A stretch of 64,000 bases of DNA from Hermodice carunculata (GCA_964020975.1 OZ026613.1:64023211-64087210), one strand, 5' to 3'; shown: positions 1 to 12,924, counted from the first letter of the stretch. The notes: generated by a model from the letters alone, not told the origin. Translations and numbers: made by a program.

Positions 1-455
1 AAAGGGCCAAATGACCTTGACCTTTGCCCTTTCATGGTCACGTGTTCTTATAAAATGTGCAGTGTTGCAATACCTACAATTTGAGACTAACATGATTAGA
101 ATTGGATGGAAAATAGCCAAGTTGTGACTGGATGAAACTTTCAAAGGTTCGAATGACCTTGACCTTTGACCTTTAGAGGGCACACATAAATTTTAAAATA
201 TGCAGGGTTACAATAGCTACAATTTGAGCCCAACATGATCAAAATAAGATAAAAATTGACCAAGTTATGGCTGGAAGAAGGCCACCAAGGAAAGTGGCCT
301 TTAACCTTGAAATGACCTTTGACCTTGAGATGACCTCTACCTGAAGTGAACCTTGACCTCAAAAATGACATTTTGGCTTAAAAGTGACCTTTGACCTTGA
401 CATGACCTTTGACCTTGACATGACCTTGACATTTGAGATGACCTTTACCTTGCTA
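1..455. repeat. tgacctttgacc-word repeat region
   Basis: Two diverged units of about 143 bp follow each other: 'aatgaccttgaccttt' occurs near 10 and again near 153, each followed by related text ('gcaatacctacaatttgag' and 'acaatagctacaatttgag'). From about 310 the sequence collapses into short runs of 'tgacctttgaccttgaca'. These words match direct-repeat nuclear-receptor half sites (AGGTCA), but the same repeat is scattered widely in marine invertebrate genomes, so a regulatory role is only possible. No coding potential is seen. Confidence 0.7.
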
Positions 456-669
456 TGATCAAACTCCTATACACTCGGGACCACATCTACTATAGTATAT
501 AAGATATTGAAGATTTAAAACTTTAATTAGCCCTCATTTGCATAATTTTCAAAAGCATGACCTCTCATTATAAAAAGGCCAGACTTTATCCATAGAAGTA
601 TAATTGTGCCAAGTTTGGAGTTTCTACATGTAATACTTTTCAAATGAAATGTCGGACAAATTTGCCGGT

Positions 670-670
670 A

Positions 671-718
<48 letters not shown>

Positions 719-738
719 AGAAAGAAAGAAATAAAGAA
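670..738. repeat. (AAAG)n microsatellite
   Basis: About 17 nearly perfect tetranucleotide units, with one irregular unit near 719. Confidence 0.95.
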
Positions 739-779
739 TTCCTAGAAAAACATAAAAGTGTGCATTGACACACACACTT

Positions 780-2010
780 TAATGACAACCAAAAAACCCC
801 CCAAACCCACTATTAATGCCCAATTCCTACACAGGGTCATGTTACCTGTTTCTTGTGTGAATCTGGTGGACTGTGAATACTAAATAAATATTAACTACCG
901 CACTTGCCAGTTTTAAGAATCAGAAATTCAAGTGGCTTCTTTCTTCTCTGCTGCAAGCATGCTTTGTGAGGAGAAGCTGGTGAGAAAAATAATACTCACA
1001 TTAGAGTACCAGCCTCTGGAATATAGCCTCAAATCTGTTTTCCAATGTTCACCAATGACAGACGTCAAAAAGTAGCCCATGTGTATTCTTGTATTTCGAG
1101 CACAGTGGTGTTAGAGCTGAGCCCAAAAGGAAGCCATAAATGATGGATGGTTTTAATTTCATGCTCAACTGACAGAACATACATCATCCAGAAAACTTCC
1201 AGCCTTCCAACAGAGTGATAGATTTCCAATAAAATCAATTGATTGCCATCTATGGCTTATGTACATAATGAATGAAAACTTCATTATGATACTATTAGAT
1301 GAATATCGTGGAGTAACTCCAAGACTTGAGTGTATGTTTAATGTTATTGGGGTTGGACTCACAGGAACTGCAAATTAGCCCCAGGGATAAGCAGCTCATG
1401 AGGGTCGTGCTGCAAGGTTTGCCATACAAAATTGCAAGTCGCAGAATCGAGAGTTTCAAATCAGGCATGGAGAATTCGGCAAATGCGACAGACTGAAGTA
1501 CAGATGCTACAGGCTTTAGTGACACAGAGGAGAAGGTCTGTGTATCAAACCAGCATCTAAAGCTTTGCGGGTAGTTTGTGGTGTCTTAAGGACTGCTCAA
1601 GCTCCATCTTGGTGGGCCCATCTACTTGATCCAGTCTGTCATCCCCAAGTACCTCTTCTGGTTGCAAGCTACAAGAAAGATACTGTTACATGTATCTACA
1701 GTCTCAGAGCAGAGAAGCAGCATGCAGATTGTGGTGCCTGCACACCAACAGTATATGTATATAGAAGATTGGGGATTTTTGATTGCTCACTGTTCAATGT
1801 TTTCAGTGTTGATATCCTAATGTCTTCCAGTGTAATATTGATGCTATGTTTGGTATGAGTCTTTTTAAACTATAAACTCTTAGAACATTGAAAGTAGTCA
1901 ACACATGCTCCTGGAAACTGTATCTGGAGAACCCCTCGATTAGTACACTATTTGTACCATTGGGCAATCCAGTTTGAAATAAATATGTTTAAACAATGTA
2001 TGGTAAGCTG
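780..2010. other. No gene seen
   Basis: AT-rich, apparently unique DNA. Short open frames here have no recognisable domain or splice context. Confidence 0.5.
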
Positions 2011-2017
2011 GCTGTTT

Positions 2018-2060
2018 AACCCTTTCCCATAAGGATTGTCCAAACATTGTGAAAGATAAA
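2018..2060 (+). repeat. Solo end of TTAA-type MITE
   Basis: The text 'tttaaccctttcccataagg' matches the terminal sequence of the piggyBac-type MITEs found elsewhere in the window, for example at 60354. I could not find the matching opposite end within 300 bp, so this is a fragment or a chance match. Confidence 0.3.
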
Positions 2061-2856
2061 ATGGTTTATTGGCTTAACATTAAGGTGTAACTTGTCTAAT
2101 AGTAACAACAGTGTCAGCTGTAGATGTCTGAGCAATGTGTTAAATCTCCATAGAGTACAGAATTTTAAGTTTTCTCTGACTGAAAGTTTAGTTGTCATAG
2201 GCAATAAGGCATGCTTGAATATCAGGCCTGGTTCAGGGCTGTCACTAAATAAAATTGTTAGTATCTAATGTTTTCAATTAGAATGATAGAAGTGAGGTCT
2301 GTAAAAATGGCGTGCACATTGTCAGCGACTTTCCTTATAGGTTGAGTACTTGGTACCCTACCAGTGCCAAGGAGAGGGGACATTGTTTAATGATGATGTT
2401 TCAACATTTTGGGGCCTGTTTTCCTGTGATGGGAATGATTGGTTTAAACAAAGAATCATGAAAGCACATGCGAGGATGAATTGGAAGAAAACAGTACCAG
2501 CAAAAACTTAAGACGTCAGGTCAGCATGATGCATGAGAATTATTACAGAAACAGATAAACTTTGACAGAAATGAAGTTATAGATCATTGAGAGCTTATAT
2601 CATTGATTTATAACATAACATGTTTCCTTAATTTGGAATGCACACTATCTTGTCAATAGTGATCCTTTTAAATTGCAATGGCAATTGGCCATAAGCATCA
2701 TTTAATGCAACCACAATGGAGCTATTTTCCCAGCAGACCCAGACGAACTACATGAAGAACGTAATGAGTGAGACAGTTGAGGACTGTGTCCTCCTTTGAA
2801 TGTTCGTAGGTTGTAGTCATGCCAAGTAAAAGTATTCGGAACTTTTTTCACTTTTA

Positions 2857-3030
2857 CAGTAGTCCTTGTCCTGAGACCATACCAATAAGAACCTACCTGT
2901 CTTGTCAGACCACGTTTCCAAGATACTTTGCTTTGTGATTTTCATGTAACGTGTACCTTCTTTGAGAAACCACCCATATTCAAAGACAACAATTTGTTTA
3001 TCTGAAGAGCTGATCAGACAGGTTTCACTG
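2857..3030. mobile_element. TA-flanked MITE (pogo/mariner-like)
   Basis: It starts CAGTAGTCCTTGTCCTGAGA after a TA and ends with the reverse complement of CAGTGAAACCTGTCTGATC. Internal 'gacca' and 'acctgtctt' words match the other copies of the family at 10520, 11701 and 63620. No coding capacity. The right-hand TA is not preserved. Confidence 0.6.
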
Positions 3031-5663
3031 CTAATGTATTTGTTGCAATTTTGGTGACAATACATGTATCATTGGCAGTGTGCACCATCATTTTCTGCAT
3101 GTCAATGAAAACCCTGCTCAAAGGCCTGTGACAAATCTGTAACCTTTGAATTCCATTATACGATGTCATTGACTTCAATTCTAATCACTGGGAATGTTTG
3201 GCAGTTTAATAAGCAAAACTTGGCAATGTGACTGTGATATCACCCTAGTTGCTATAAAATTTAATAAAGCAGAAACAGATGTTGTAAATCTTGGCAGGTG
3301 AGCTTGAAAAGTAACCACAATATTTATACAAGTTATATTAGACTAGTTAAAGTTTTTGGCAGTGTATCACTAGGTTAAAAAAACACACACGCACGCACGC
3401 GCGCACGCGCTGGCTGCTATGCCTTTTTAAGGGCAAGAGTTATCTGAATGAATAGAAGTAATTCATGCATGAATGAGGGTACCGGGTATTTTTAAGTAAA
3501 TTGGTGTTCGTAAGTAAGTGAATGACTTTAAGAATATAGTTAAAACTCAGCAAGGCTATGGTCCTGAGGGACTAGTGTGACCAGTTTCGTTCCTTGTGGA
3601 ACTCTTGAGGCACAATGTCAGTTGAACTCCTATTAATTTCTTTCTTTTTTTTTTTTTTTTCGGTGAGTTCAGTGAATTGTTGAGTAACTAAAAGTACATG
3701 TACAGACTTACAAAACCAAATCTGTACTGGATCCTTTTTCCATTCTATTTGACTGAATCCATATTTTACTTGTTACACAATACAGGAGGTTGTTCAGAGT
3801 GGCAGCCAACAGCAGAAACCAATTAAGAAGGGTCTGGCCTCACCCTAAACCCTCAATTGGCTTTCAGTGGTAGTTGGTTGGGGGGGTGGGGAGCACCCTG
3901 TACCATTGGCTTCTGCCAAAACAAGTCATACACCACCCAGAACACAGCAGTATTAACTGTAAATGGTGTAGTTCATGACATCATGTCAGTGTTGGCACTT
4001 GGACGATAGTGTGGATAATGTGTGCAGTGACTGCTGTTTTTTGAGCCTTGGAGTGTATGTTGTTTCTAGTTTCCAGGAAGTATATATGATGGTCTTGTGC
4101 TAAAGTTTGTATTTTTCTGTGGGGCTAGAGTACCTGGCATCACACAAGCTGCCGTGGTCACCCAGTTATGGTGATGCAGGCATTGTGTGTTGAGAGCCTA
4201 TAGCATGCCATCATCCACCTGAGACCCATTATCCCTGTTTGGTCACCTATAAACTCAATGGATTCCACCAGCTTTATGCTGCCAGGTCCACACAATAATG
4301 GAATGTTTCCATGCATAAATTATCACTGTCCCACTGATTATGACAACACGATATGTGTCTGCTATAAATTAATTCCATGATATTGATTGATTATTCCTTT
4401 ATAATGCCAAAACAAATACACCATATTGGTTTGGGTTCGCTTAATTGCCTCCTAAAGGATTGCTTCCAGTGGTGATTGAATCTTTGGGTGTGTAGAAGAT
4501 ATTTCACAGATGACTGGGTCTGTGAGGTTGTTGGGCTGATGGTGACCACATGCCCAGCATGATGCCTCCAGCAATTAATTTGACTGTGGCAGTGTTGCAG
4601 TTTGCCCAGACACTATTCATGTGCATATAAGCAGCATGTATGAAACAGAACCCTGGTAAGTCAGTTGCTGCTATGCATGGACATGGAAGCTGCCTGATAA
4701 GTGTGGTGCATTTACATGTATAAAAGAAACTGTAAAACCTGGTTGAAAGGAACAATCAAAGGAATGATCAATAATAAAAGAGGTCAAGTTTCACATGTGG
4801 ATCCTGAACGTGACCCTGTTTACAAAAACAGGTCATATGCATGCCCAAGCCGGGTCAAGGTATAATTTACTATTTTGAATTTGCGGTGCAGTTTATATCT
4901 AAATCAAGTAGGAAATATTTGCATGCATTGAAGACAAAACATCGTCAACAATTACTACGCAAATCAATTCTGAAGAGAAACGCCCTATGTTTTTAGTAGC
5001 AAATTGAGATACATTACAATGTGTTGGTTAATTGTTACCTGCAGGTGCGTGATTCACTTGCTTAAAATAAAGTCAGTCTCATTTCATTATCATACTGACA
5101 GTTTAATTTTCTTATTGTCTATCAATCGACAGGTGTTGTTTGTCTTGAAGGTCATATTATCTTGTACCGTCTGAAACAGATTGATGGCTTACTCTGGTAG
5201 CTGTATTCTAATCTTTTTCACACGCTTAAGGAAAAAATTTGGATTAAATGTAGCGACAGTGTTTTACATTTGTGTACCAACCCTTGCGTGTAAGAAGGTC
5301 TCAAGATGAGAGTTGATCAAACACAAACTGAGCAGATAGATTATGTATCAGGATTATCAGACAGTGACATGTGTTTATTTAACAAGTTTAAATGCCTGTA
5401 GCATAAAGGGATTGTGTGGCAATTATACAAAGGCACATTAAACGCTGCAGATGGCCATGCATTGTCTGTATCACCTGGGTGCTGTTTGAAAGAAACTTTG
5501 AAATCCTAGAGCGTATACATCAAGATGTCTGTTCTGGATTTGCTTCTCAGCAAAAAGAGTTGTGCAACTTTACTGCATGCTGTGTAGTGACCATACACGT
5601 AACACAAGGAAGAGTGAACGTTCAATGTTTCAATAGTTTGGTATTAGAAAAAGCTGACAGATA
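3031..5663. other. No gene seen; simple repeats only
   Basis: Mostly unique AT-rich DNA. It contains a short CA/CG alternating tract at about 3382-3410, a potential Z-DNA former, and a T-run at about 3640-3660. Nothing codes convincingly. Confidence 0.5.
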
Positions 5664-5845
5664 GCATAAAACCTGGCTTAAAGTACAACCCCTTGAGAAA
5701 TGACCAAAGTGTGGTCTCTTTGAAGACAGGTGTTCTCTCATTGGAGGTATACATAACAAGAAGGGGACGAAGCAGAGCATCCTAGAAACCTGTCTCAAGA
5801 CAGTGGGTCTCATTTGAGTTGTCTATCAAGCCAGGAACCACTGTA
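5664..5845. mobile_element. TA-flanked MITE, left end decayed
   Basis: The right end reads as the reverse complement of CAGTGGTTCCTGGCTTGATA next to TA at 5844-5845. The left end has 'cataaaacctggcttaaag', a mutated version of the same end. The interior carries 'gtggtctctttgaagacagg' typical of this family. Confidence 0.6.
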
Positions 5846-5859
5846 ATGAGAAGTGTTAA

Positions 5860-7310
5860 ATGTTGCAAATTTTTAGTGCAGCTGCCTTGTCAGTAGCTGA
5901 GCTTATCTTATATGGTCCTTTGTCTGTCATCAACAATGGACTTCTTCTCCAAAATCACCACCCAGATTCACTTCAAACTTGGTTGCAATGTACCTTGGGT
6001 GGGTTTCTACCAAATGTGTTCAAATGGTCATGCTCCAGTGATTTTTGGATTTTTTAATGAATTTTTTTTGTTCTTTTTGGGGACAAATTTTTAAAATGTC
6101 TTCTCTGAAACCGCTCACCCAATCGCTTTGATATCACACAGGAACACTCCTGGGGACTCCTAGTTCTTAATTTGTTTGACAAGTGGTGCTGTGATTTTTT
6201 TCCAATTATTTTTTTTTTTTTTTTTTTTTTTTTTTTGGTGTGTGTGTGTTATTACTATTTTTGACTTCTTCTCCAGAACCGTCACTCAGATTAAGCTGAA
6301 ACTTGGTGGATATGTTCTTTTTGGAAGGATCAAACAAAGTTGTTCACTAGGTGGGAATGTTGCAGATTCCTGAGTTTTAATGATTTTTGCAATAGGGGTA
6401 CTTATCAGTAAATGCACCATTCCTATTGATTACTATACAAGTCTATGGGCATTCTAATGATAATTCACATTTTTGACTTCTTCTCTGAAACCGTCAGTCA
6501 GATTGACTTCAAAGTTGGTGGTAATGTACCTTTTGGGTGGGTCTCTACCGGATTTGTTCAAATGGTCACAGTCCATTAATTTTTGGATTTTTATTTATGA
6601 ATTTCTTTGTTCTTTTTTTGGGCAAATCTAAAAAAATCGCAAGGGTATATTGAAAATATCAGCTGAGCACGACTGTCACAGTCCTCTTGTTTTTTGGGGG
6701 GAGGGGGTAAATCTAAAAAAATCTTCTCTGAAACCGCTTACCCGATTGCTTTAATATCACACAGTAACACTCCTAGAGACACCTAGTTCTTAATTTGCTC
6801 ACCAGGTGGTGCTGCGATTTTTTTTCTGATTTTTTGTGTGTTATTGCTATTTTTGACTTCATCTCCAGAACCGTCAGTCAGATTAAGCTGAAACTTGGTG
6901 CATATGTTTCTTGTGGAAGGGTCAGACAAAGTTATGCACTAGGTGGAACTGCTGTGGATTCCTGATTTTTAAAGTTTTTTTGTTTTTGTTTGTTTTTTTT
7001 TTCAGTTTGGGTACATATCATTAAATGCACTTTTCCTATTGATTACTATGTAACTCACTGGGCAGTCTAAGGCTAATCCACATTTTTGACTTTTTATCCA
7101 GATCTGTCATCCAGATTGACTTCAAACTTGGTGGCAATGTACCTTGGACAGGTCTCTACCAAATTTGTTCAAATGGTCATGCTCCATTGATAGTTGGATT
7201 TTTAATGAATTTTCTCTTTTTCTGTTTTTTGGGCAAATCTTAAAAAATCGCAAGGATATATGTTAATGTCAGTTGAGCACAGAACTGTCACAGTCCTCTT
7301 GATTTTAACT
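5860..7310. repeat. Tandem 610-bp repeat, about 2.4 units
   Basis: The phrase 'cagattgacttcaaacttgg' or close variants recurs near 5960, 6500 and 7110. 'aaccgctcacccaatcgctt' recurs near 6110 and 6730. Each full unit ends near a 'gagcacgactgtcacagtcc'-type phrase (6665 and 7275), giving a period of about 605-620 bp. Related single copies lie at 28158-28845 and 62560-63100. A T-run occupies 6209-6236. No protein is encoded; this looks like a dispersed noncoding repeat duplicated in tandem. Confidence 0.75.
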
Positions 7311-8056
7311 CTGATCATTATCTTTTGATGTTAAAGGGATATTTATCAACTGTCAATCCCTAACCAGAGCTGATCTAAGTTTGAATCTATTTTAAATAGA
7401 TAAACACAGTCAACATATTTTCAATATGACTGGGAAAAAACCCTGCATGGCCATATGATTTTAAAAATTATCCATTTTCAGTTACAATGTCAGATTGCCA
7501 TTGCTGGGGAAATATGGATTAAAGAAAAAACCCATGTTTTCAAAAAGTACAGATAGAGATGAGATGAAGCATAGTCTGAATAAAATATCAGGGGAATATT
7601 TAGCACATTTTTCAGTGCCAGGATACCATGTAGGTACGTGGGAAGTGCAGTATATTGTGAGAAGTGACAAAATGAATGAGCAGAATTCGCCTGCCCATTC
7701 ATCAAGGTCTACCATCAGAAGGCACGTCACATTTATGGAGTTTCTAAATCAATAACATTGCATTAGATCTTCTTTGACTTTCATGTTGGGAAAAAGCTAG
7801 CTTTTAGCTGTAGTTAGTAGACAAGATTGTCAGTGTTAAGATTCATTTTGCTGCAGTAAATACAGGGGGTTACTTAAGACTACAGACTGACAGAGACAAA
7901 TTCTCTTGACTTCATAGTTAACTGTATAACAACAGAATGTTAAATCATTAATTCAATAACTCTCCTATTTGGGAGGGGGGAGGATCTTGCTTAGCTTAAA
8001 ATAGTCAGTTTTTGTCCTTTTACATAATCAAGACGTCTTATGCACATTTCTCCCAA
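7311..8056. other. No gene seen
   Basis: Unique AT-rich DNA. An 86-residue open frame at 7495-7755 (+) lacks a recognisable domain; it is lysine-rich and follows a pyrimidine-poor 'ttttcag', so I do not call an exon. Confidence 0.4.
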
Positions 8057-8392
8057 CAGGGCAAGAAAAATTTCTACACATCTGCTTGTCCATGGGACAA
8101 GTTGTTTTAAGCTTTCACTTGTCATGATAAGGCTAATATTGCTGTTGCACCATAAGTTAGTAAGTAATTAACATAACTTAAATCAATGAACTGATGTCAC
8201 ATTCAAAAATGTATGTATGCTGCCAGCCCTAGCTAAGATTTCAGAGTAGTTTTGGATTGTGCTCTTTTACCATGTTTACAGTCTGAAAAAAAAAATTGCT
8301 TATCCATAGGATGAGTAAAGTATGAAAGTGTCTTGCCCTCACAAAGATTTCACTTTTTCTGGACAATAGGCCATAGGAATTTTCTCGCCCTG
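8057..8392. mobile_element. hAT-like MITE
   Basis: Imperfect terminal inverted repeats: CAGGGCAAGAAAAATTTCTA at the left and the reverse complement of CAGGGCGAGAAAATTCCTA at the right. CAGGG-type ends are usual for hAT elements. Inside is the palindromic word 'cttgtccatgggacaag'. I see no clear 8-bp target duplication. The element is noncoding and about 336 bp long. A terminally eroded relative lies at 12925-13320. Confidence 0.65.
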
Positions 8393-10273
8393 CCGATCTA
8401 TAATTCCAAAAACTAAAAGTGCCTTTTTTAAAGAGATAATGTTAAGGAACTAACAAATAAGGGCTAACTGGAACTGAATGGGTCAATATACAGATTCATA
8501 ATATGTATCATATGACAGCAAGGCAAGGACATTTACATTAAGCATGATTGACGTTGATGCAAATATATATGATGACTTGTTAAGATCTGTACAACAAGAA
8601 TAGCTCTTGCAGTAGTACCTGATAATAATATCCATGTACATGTACATGGAATTTTATGTGTACATCTTGGAGATTATAGTATATATAGTCTCAGGTTTGC
8701 CGATTGATACTCTGCCAGGTTTATATACAGGTATGTTTATTTTTACTGAGCTACTCTCCTTGCTATAACTGTCATAAAATTATAGACACAATTTGTATTG
8801 AGAATATTACAACAGCGTACAGGGAAATCCTAATTGGTACTTACTGCAGGCAGAGATTTATGTCAAATGGCTGACAATGGATGAAAGATTTTATACCAAA
8901 GATTGGTGTTGACTTTGTCTGCATAATAGATCAATCTCCGTGTTTTCTGCACTCAGCTTAGTCTGCCGTCTGGCTACTTGATCACTGTTTAAGCGACCAA
9001 AAAGTGACTCAATTTCTAATTTGTCTATTTGGTTAGCATGGTAACATACTGCAGTGTAACAGAGAACACACACTAAGAATGGCCAATGTGATAATGATCA
9101 ATTCCCTTATTGGTTCATCAGTCCATGAGAAGGATGGCAGTGCACCTTATACTGTAACTATAAATAAAATCCTGTAGTCCTGGGGCAGACCAGCAGAAGT
9201 AGAGATAATCTGGGGCTTGGTCTGCTTTTGAAGGCAAGTATTGAATAGGTTTCAGGGAAAAGCACTGTAAGGTTCTTATTCTGACACGTTTTGCGTATAA
9301 ATTAGCCCCAGTGCATAGATTCAGTGTCTCCTCAAACAGATAGTGCCCGTATTCTTGTCAACCTGGGCTCAAAGCCTGGTCTGGGAACATGCCATGAAAT
9401 GCTGCCACACATCAAAATTTGCATGACCGATTCTGCTGATTTCTTGCCAAAAGTATTGGCGAGTTAACTGTCGCATCAGGTCACTACGAGTTGCAAGCAA
9501 GAAGTCTGTGAAGTTAAGGAGTTTAAGGCTCTGGAAAACATCTGGGTGAGGTTCTACTCTGATAAAGTGATGCATTAAGACTATTGTCTTTAAACTGAGG
9601 CTATGGCAAGGCCAAGTGTTTTGACACAGATCTGAAAAAGTACGCTACACAGAATGGTTTATCACCGCTGCATCAAATGGCAGACGCGACACCAGATTTA
9701 CCCTCTTAGAAGGTTAAAAGCATTTGGCTGTCTCAATCTATTTGAAATTGAAAATCAAACATGAAAACTTGATTTACTCAAGTCAGTTCCGCAATATTCA
9801 TCATGCTTCTACTTGTAAGAAGCATTTTTTTCCCTCCTTTTATGCCTCATAAAAAGGATGAGTAGACTAAGTGGTGGACATATAATAGATGCAAGGCGTG
9901 CAAAGTTATTGCCTGGTGATTGGATTTGAAGGATGTGAGTGTGTTTCAGTCTTCTTTTTGCAATGCTACTTTTCTGTAAGCAACCAGTTGATTGCTGTTC
10001 ATAAGAGTTCCATGAATGAACCACTTCAGAGCAGGGTTGACCCAGACAAATCAAGTTGGTGGATTGCAGATGGAGTTTCACAGAATGGTGGTGTCCTAGT
10101 CAACAAATTTGGTTTTTTTCAGGTAGGGAACTCACAGGATTGCCAATGTTATGATTACTTTTTTTATGATTGACTAAAGTGCATCTGCAAATCATCTCCT
10201 AAATCCTGTCAAAAGGCTTGGTTCCAGACAAACCTCCTTTGAGGACACTTTTCAATAATGTGTCGCAATGATA
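8393..10273. other. No gene seen; one palindrome
   Basis: Unique DNA with a perfect 20-bp palindrome TCCATGTACATGTACATGGA at 8631-8650. No recognisable coding exon. Confidence 0.5.
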
Positions 10274-10442
10274 CAGTCTTGAGAGACCACCTAATAAAAG
10301 ACTATCGCTCTTTTAAACCCACTTTTCGCAGTACACTAGTTAGTACTTTCTGGGTCATTAATATCTCTCATGAGAGACCAGCTGTCTCATAAGACTACAA
10401 TGAGTGCTCCCATCTGGTGGTCTTTGGTGACAGGTTTTACTG
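10274..10442. mobile_element. TA-flanked MITE
   Basis: The left end is CAGTCTTGAGAGACCACC after TA; the right end is the reverse complement of CAGTAAAACCTGTCACC before TA (10443-10444). The interior repeats 'gagagacca' in both orientations. Noncoding member of the family best seen at 10520. Confidence 0.65.
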
Positions 10443-10519
10443 TAGCCGTGGTGACACAGGACTTATTTATCAAACAGCAACCCTTTCTCAGTGGGCAAAC
10501 TAAAAAATATATACATGTA

Positions 10520-10702
10520 CAGTGGTCCCCCTCTTATAAGGCCACCCCAAATGCAGCCAAAAAGTGGCCTTCATTAAAAGACAGGTGGCCTGTCTTGAGG
10601 GACAGAATATGATGGAAATACCATACTTTTCGGTACAAGAATGCTGGCCTTTCAAGAGGGGTGGCCTCTGGTGAGAGGGGCCTTATAAGAGTGGGACCAC
10701 TG
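10520..10702. mobile_element. TA-flanked MITE, best-preserved copy
   Basis: The 24-bp terminal inverted repeats begin CAGTGGTCCC and end ATAAGGCC, differing at one position. TA occurs at both borders (10518-10519 and 10703-10704). CAGT-type ends with TA duplication are characteristic of the Tc1/mariner/pogo superfamily. Outside the borders the flanks are also mirror images (tatacatg on one side, catgtata on the other), so the empty site was itself a palindrome. The 183-bp interior is noncoding and includes more inverted 'gtggcct' words. Confidence 0.85.
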
Positions 10703-10704
10703 TA

Positions 10705-11698
10705 CATGTATATAGGTTGTACAACTAGTTCATGACAAAAAAACACAAGGATAAATGGACTATTGTCATTGTACATGGTGGAAGGGTCAGAGGCAGTCAT
10801 CCTTGCACCTTTATAAATCACATCATCAAGGAAAATTGTCACTGTTTAGACTTGCTGACGCTGTCATTGATTGAAGCATCAAGTTTTCTAGTATCCTTTG
10901 AAGAAAACATTCAGCTTTTAGACTTCCAAATTTGTTATGGTAGAGTTTCTGTAGAATGACGAAACTGAAACAATTAAATTGTATAACTTGCTTCCACACA
11001 GCAGATGTCCGCTTGAGTTTCAGGATATCACTTTTGAATGTATCAGAATCCAGTTTGACGACATAAACTTTAAAAGATACAAGATGATTTTTTTGATAAA
11101 CAAGCAAATTTCAAGTGTAATCATACCTGTACATACAGCTAAACTTAAGACATAAGAAGGAAGCAAATATAGCAACTTCATTCCATTGCAGACAAGTGGC
11201 ACAGCCCATTTACTTGTGTCCCTATCATAATTCATCAGTGGCCAGTGTGTGGACTCTGACTTCTCGGGAATAGGACATTGATGTATTAGATGGCAAGGTG
11301 GTATCATGGAAATCATAAGCAAATGAAATTGGGGCAAGGACACACAGTGCAAACTCACAACCTTTTCAGGTACATCATGTCTTGTTTTTGAAATTTTGCT
11401 GATGGTCTTGATTTGAAGTAGTTGATACATCGTCAATTTTACAAAACCGAGGAATGGAATCAAGCACAATTGATGGAAGTGTAAGTGGGCGTATATTAGG
11501 ATGCCCTCTTGTGGATGTACTTCAATCCTCTAGGAGAGTACAGTACAGGATCATACATGTTTGTGCTATCGTTGATCAACCACTATGGATCATCCTTGAC
11601 ACAGCTGTATACTGTAGAGGGCAAGATGGATGTTTAGATTTGCCTTGTAGAGTGGTATCAGTTTGGCTCTAGCCACTTCTCAACTGGGAACTCTTCAG
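10705..11698. other. No gene seen
   Basis: Unique DNA. A 149-codon open frame on the minus strand (11020-11469) has no domain, no codon regularity that I can recognise and no homologue that I know. Confidence 0.4.
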
Positions 11699-11700
11699 TA

Positions 11701-11879
11701 CAGTGAAAGCTGTTTTAAAAGACTGCCCCTAGGTATGACCACAGTGGTCTCTCAAGACAGGTGGTCTTTCATAAGAGGTATGAATAAGATAAAAAGTACT
11801 GAGCAAAGTATCCTGAAAAGGGGGTCTTTCAAGACAGGTGGTCTCTTGTCTGAGTGGTCTGTTAAAACAGGGACCACTG
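11701..11879. mobile_element. TA-flanked MITE
   Basis: The left end is CAGTGAAAGCTGTTTTAAAA; the right end is the reverse complement of CAGTGGTCCCTGTTTTAACA. TA occurs at 11699-11700 and 11880-11881. Interior repeats of 'caagacaggtggtct' are typical of the family. About 179 bp, noncoding. Confidence 0.8.
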
Positions 11880-11881
11880 TA

Positions 11882-12924
11882 ATCACATTGTAAGAGTGGT
11901 CAAAGGGGACACTTTGCAAGCAAAACATCCCTGCCTTGCACTTGGATTCTCAGAGATGCCTTACTCTAAGCTCTTGTAGGCCACAGAAAGAGCACAGAAA
12001 GACTTACTATGGCAGGACCATGAGGATAATTAAGACATTGTACATAGCTGCAAGTCATAGGTGGCTTTGAAAGTTCACTGGGGGAAGCCAGCTACATCAT
12101 TAAGCAGGTTTTAAACAGGAAATGGCTTTCATGTAAGGCTTGTACTGGGGGTGGAGAGTAAAGTACACAGAAGTAAATTAATGATATAAATGTGGCCCAG
12201 AGGCTAAAAAAAAAAACTGTATCTTTGTTGCTCTCACCCTCACTGTGTGCTAAATACACTCCCCACACAGTCAGAGTAAGCCATTTGCTATTTGGCAAGG
12301 CTGTGATTAGGGGGAAGTACAAAGAAAGTGATGCCCTGTGGATAAAATTGCAAGTTTCTTGTTGCAATGGTATATAAGCAAAGAACATTTCTAAAACTTT
12401 CTGTACTGGCAATTTTGGGTCCATTAAGTAGACATTGGGAAACATTTTCTGCACAAAGGGAAAAATGTCCTGTTCCTGCAGTAAAAATGACTTGACCATT
12501 CACCAACTGGTTCCTACAGATAACGAGAAGGTGGACCTCAGGTGACCAATGTGTCCCAGGTATCAAGAGGTCTGCACAAGGCCAGTATATTCAGCAAAGC
12601 ACACGATTTACCAAAGCTCTGCTTTGTGAATAATAAATGGAAATCTAAAAAGCTTTCCAGTGTCTTTAATGTTCCAATTTGAAAATCAATAAGTGGACCA
12701 TTTGGAAAGGTAAGCCTTTTGATGAGGCAGTGTTGTTGGAACTACACTACATCACCTGCAGTGCCCCCACGCAGTCATTTTACATCCAGAGAAGAAACTG
12801 TACTTTTGGCTTCAATAACCTATTGCTAAATCACCAGTTTTTCCACCAAGTGCTATACAGTGCACTAAGTAAGTGCAAGGGAACAGAATCAGGTACACAT
12901 TATACAGGCTTCTAAAATTTTTTC
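11882..12924. other. No gene seen
   Basis: Unique DNA. Minus-strand open frames at 12092-12499 and 12288-12566 overlap in different frames and neither resembles a known protein. Confidence 0.4.

Noticed and set aside
141-455. Nuclear-receptor response element array
   Set aside because: AGGTCA-type words are abundant, but they are part of a dispersed repeat, so a specific regulatory call is not supported.
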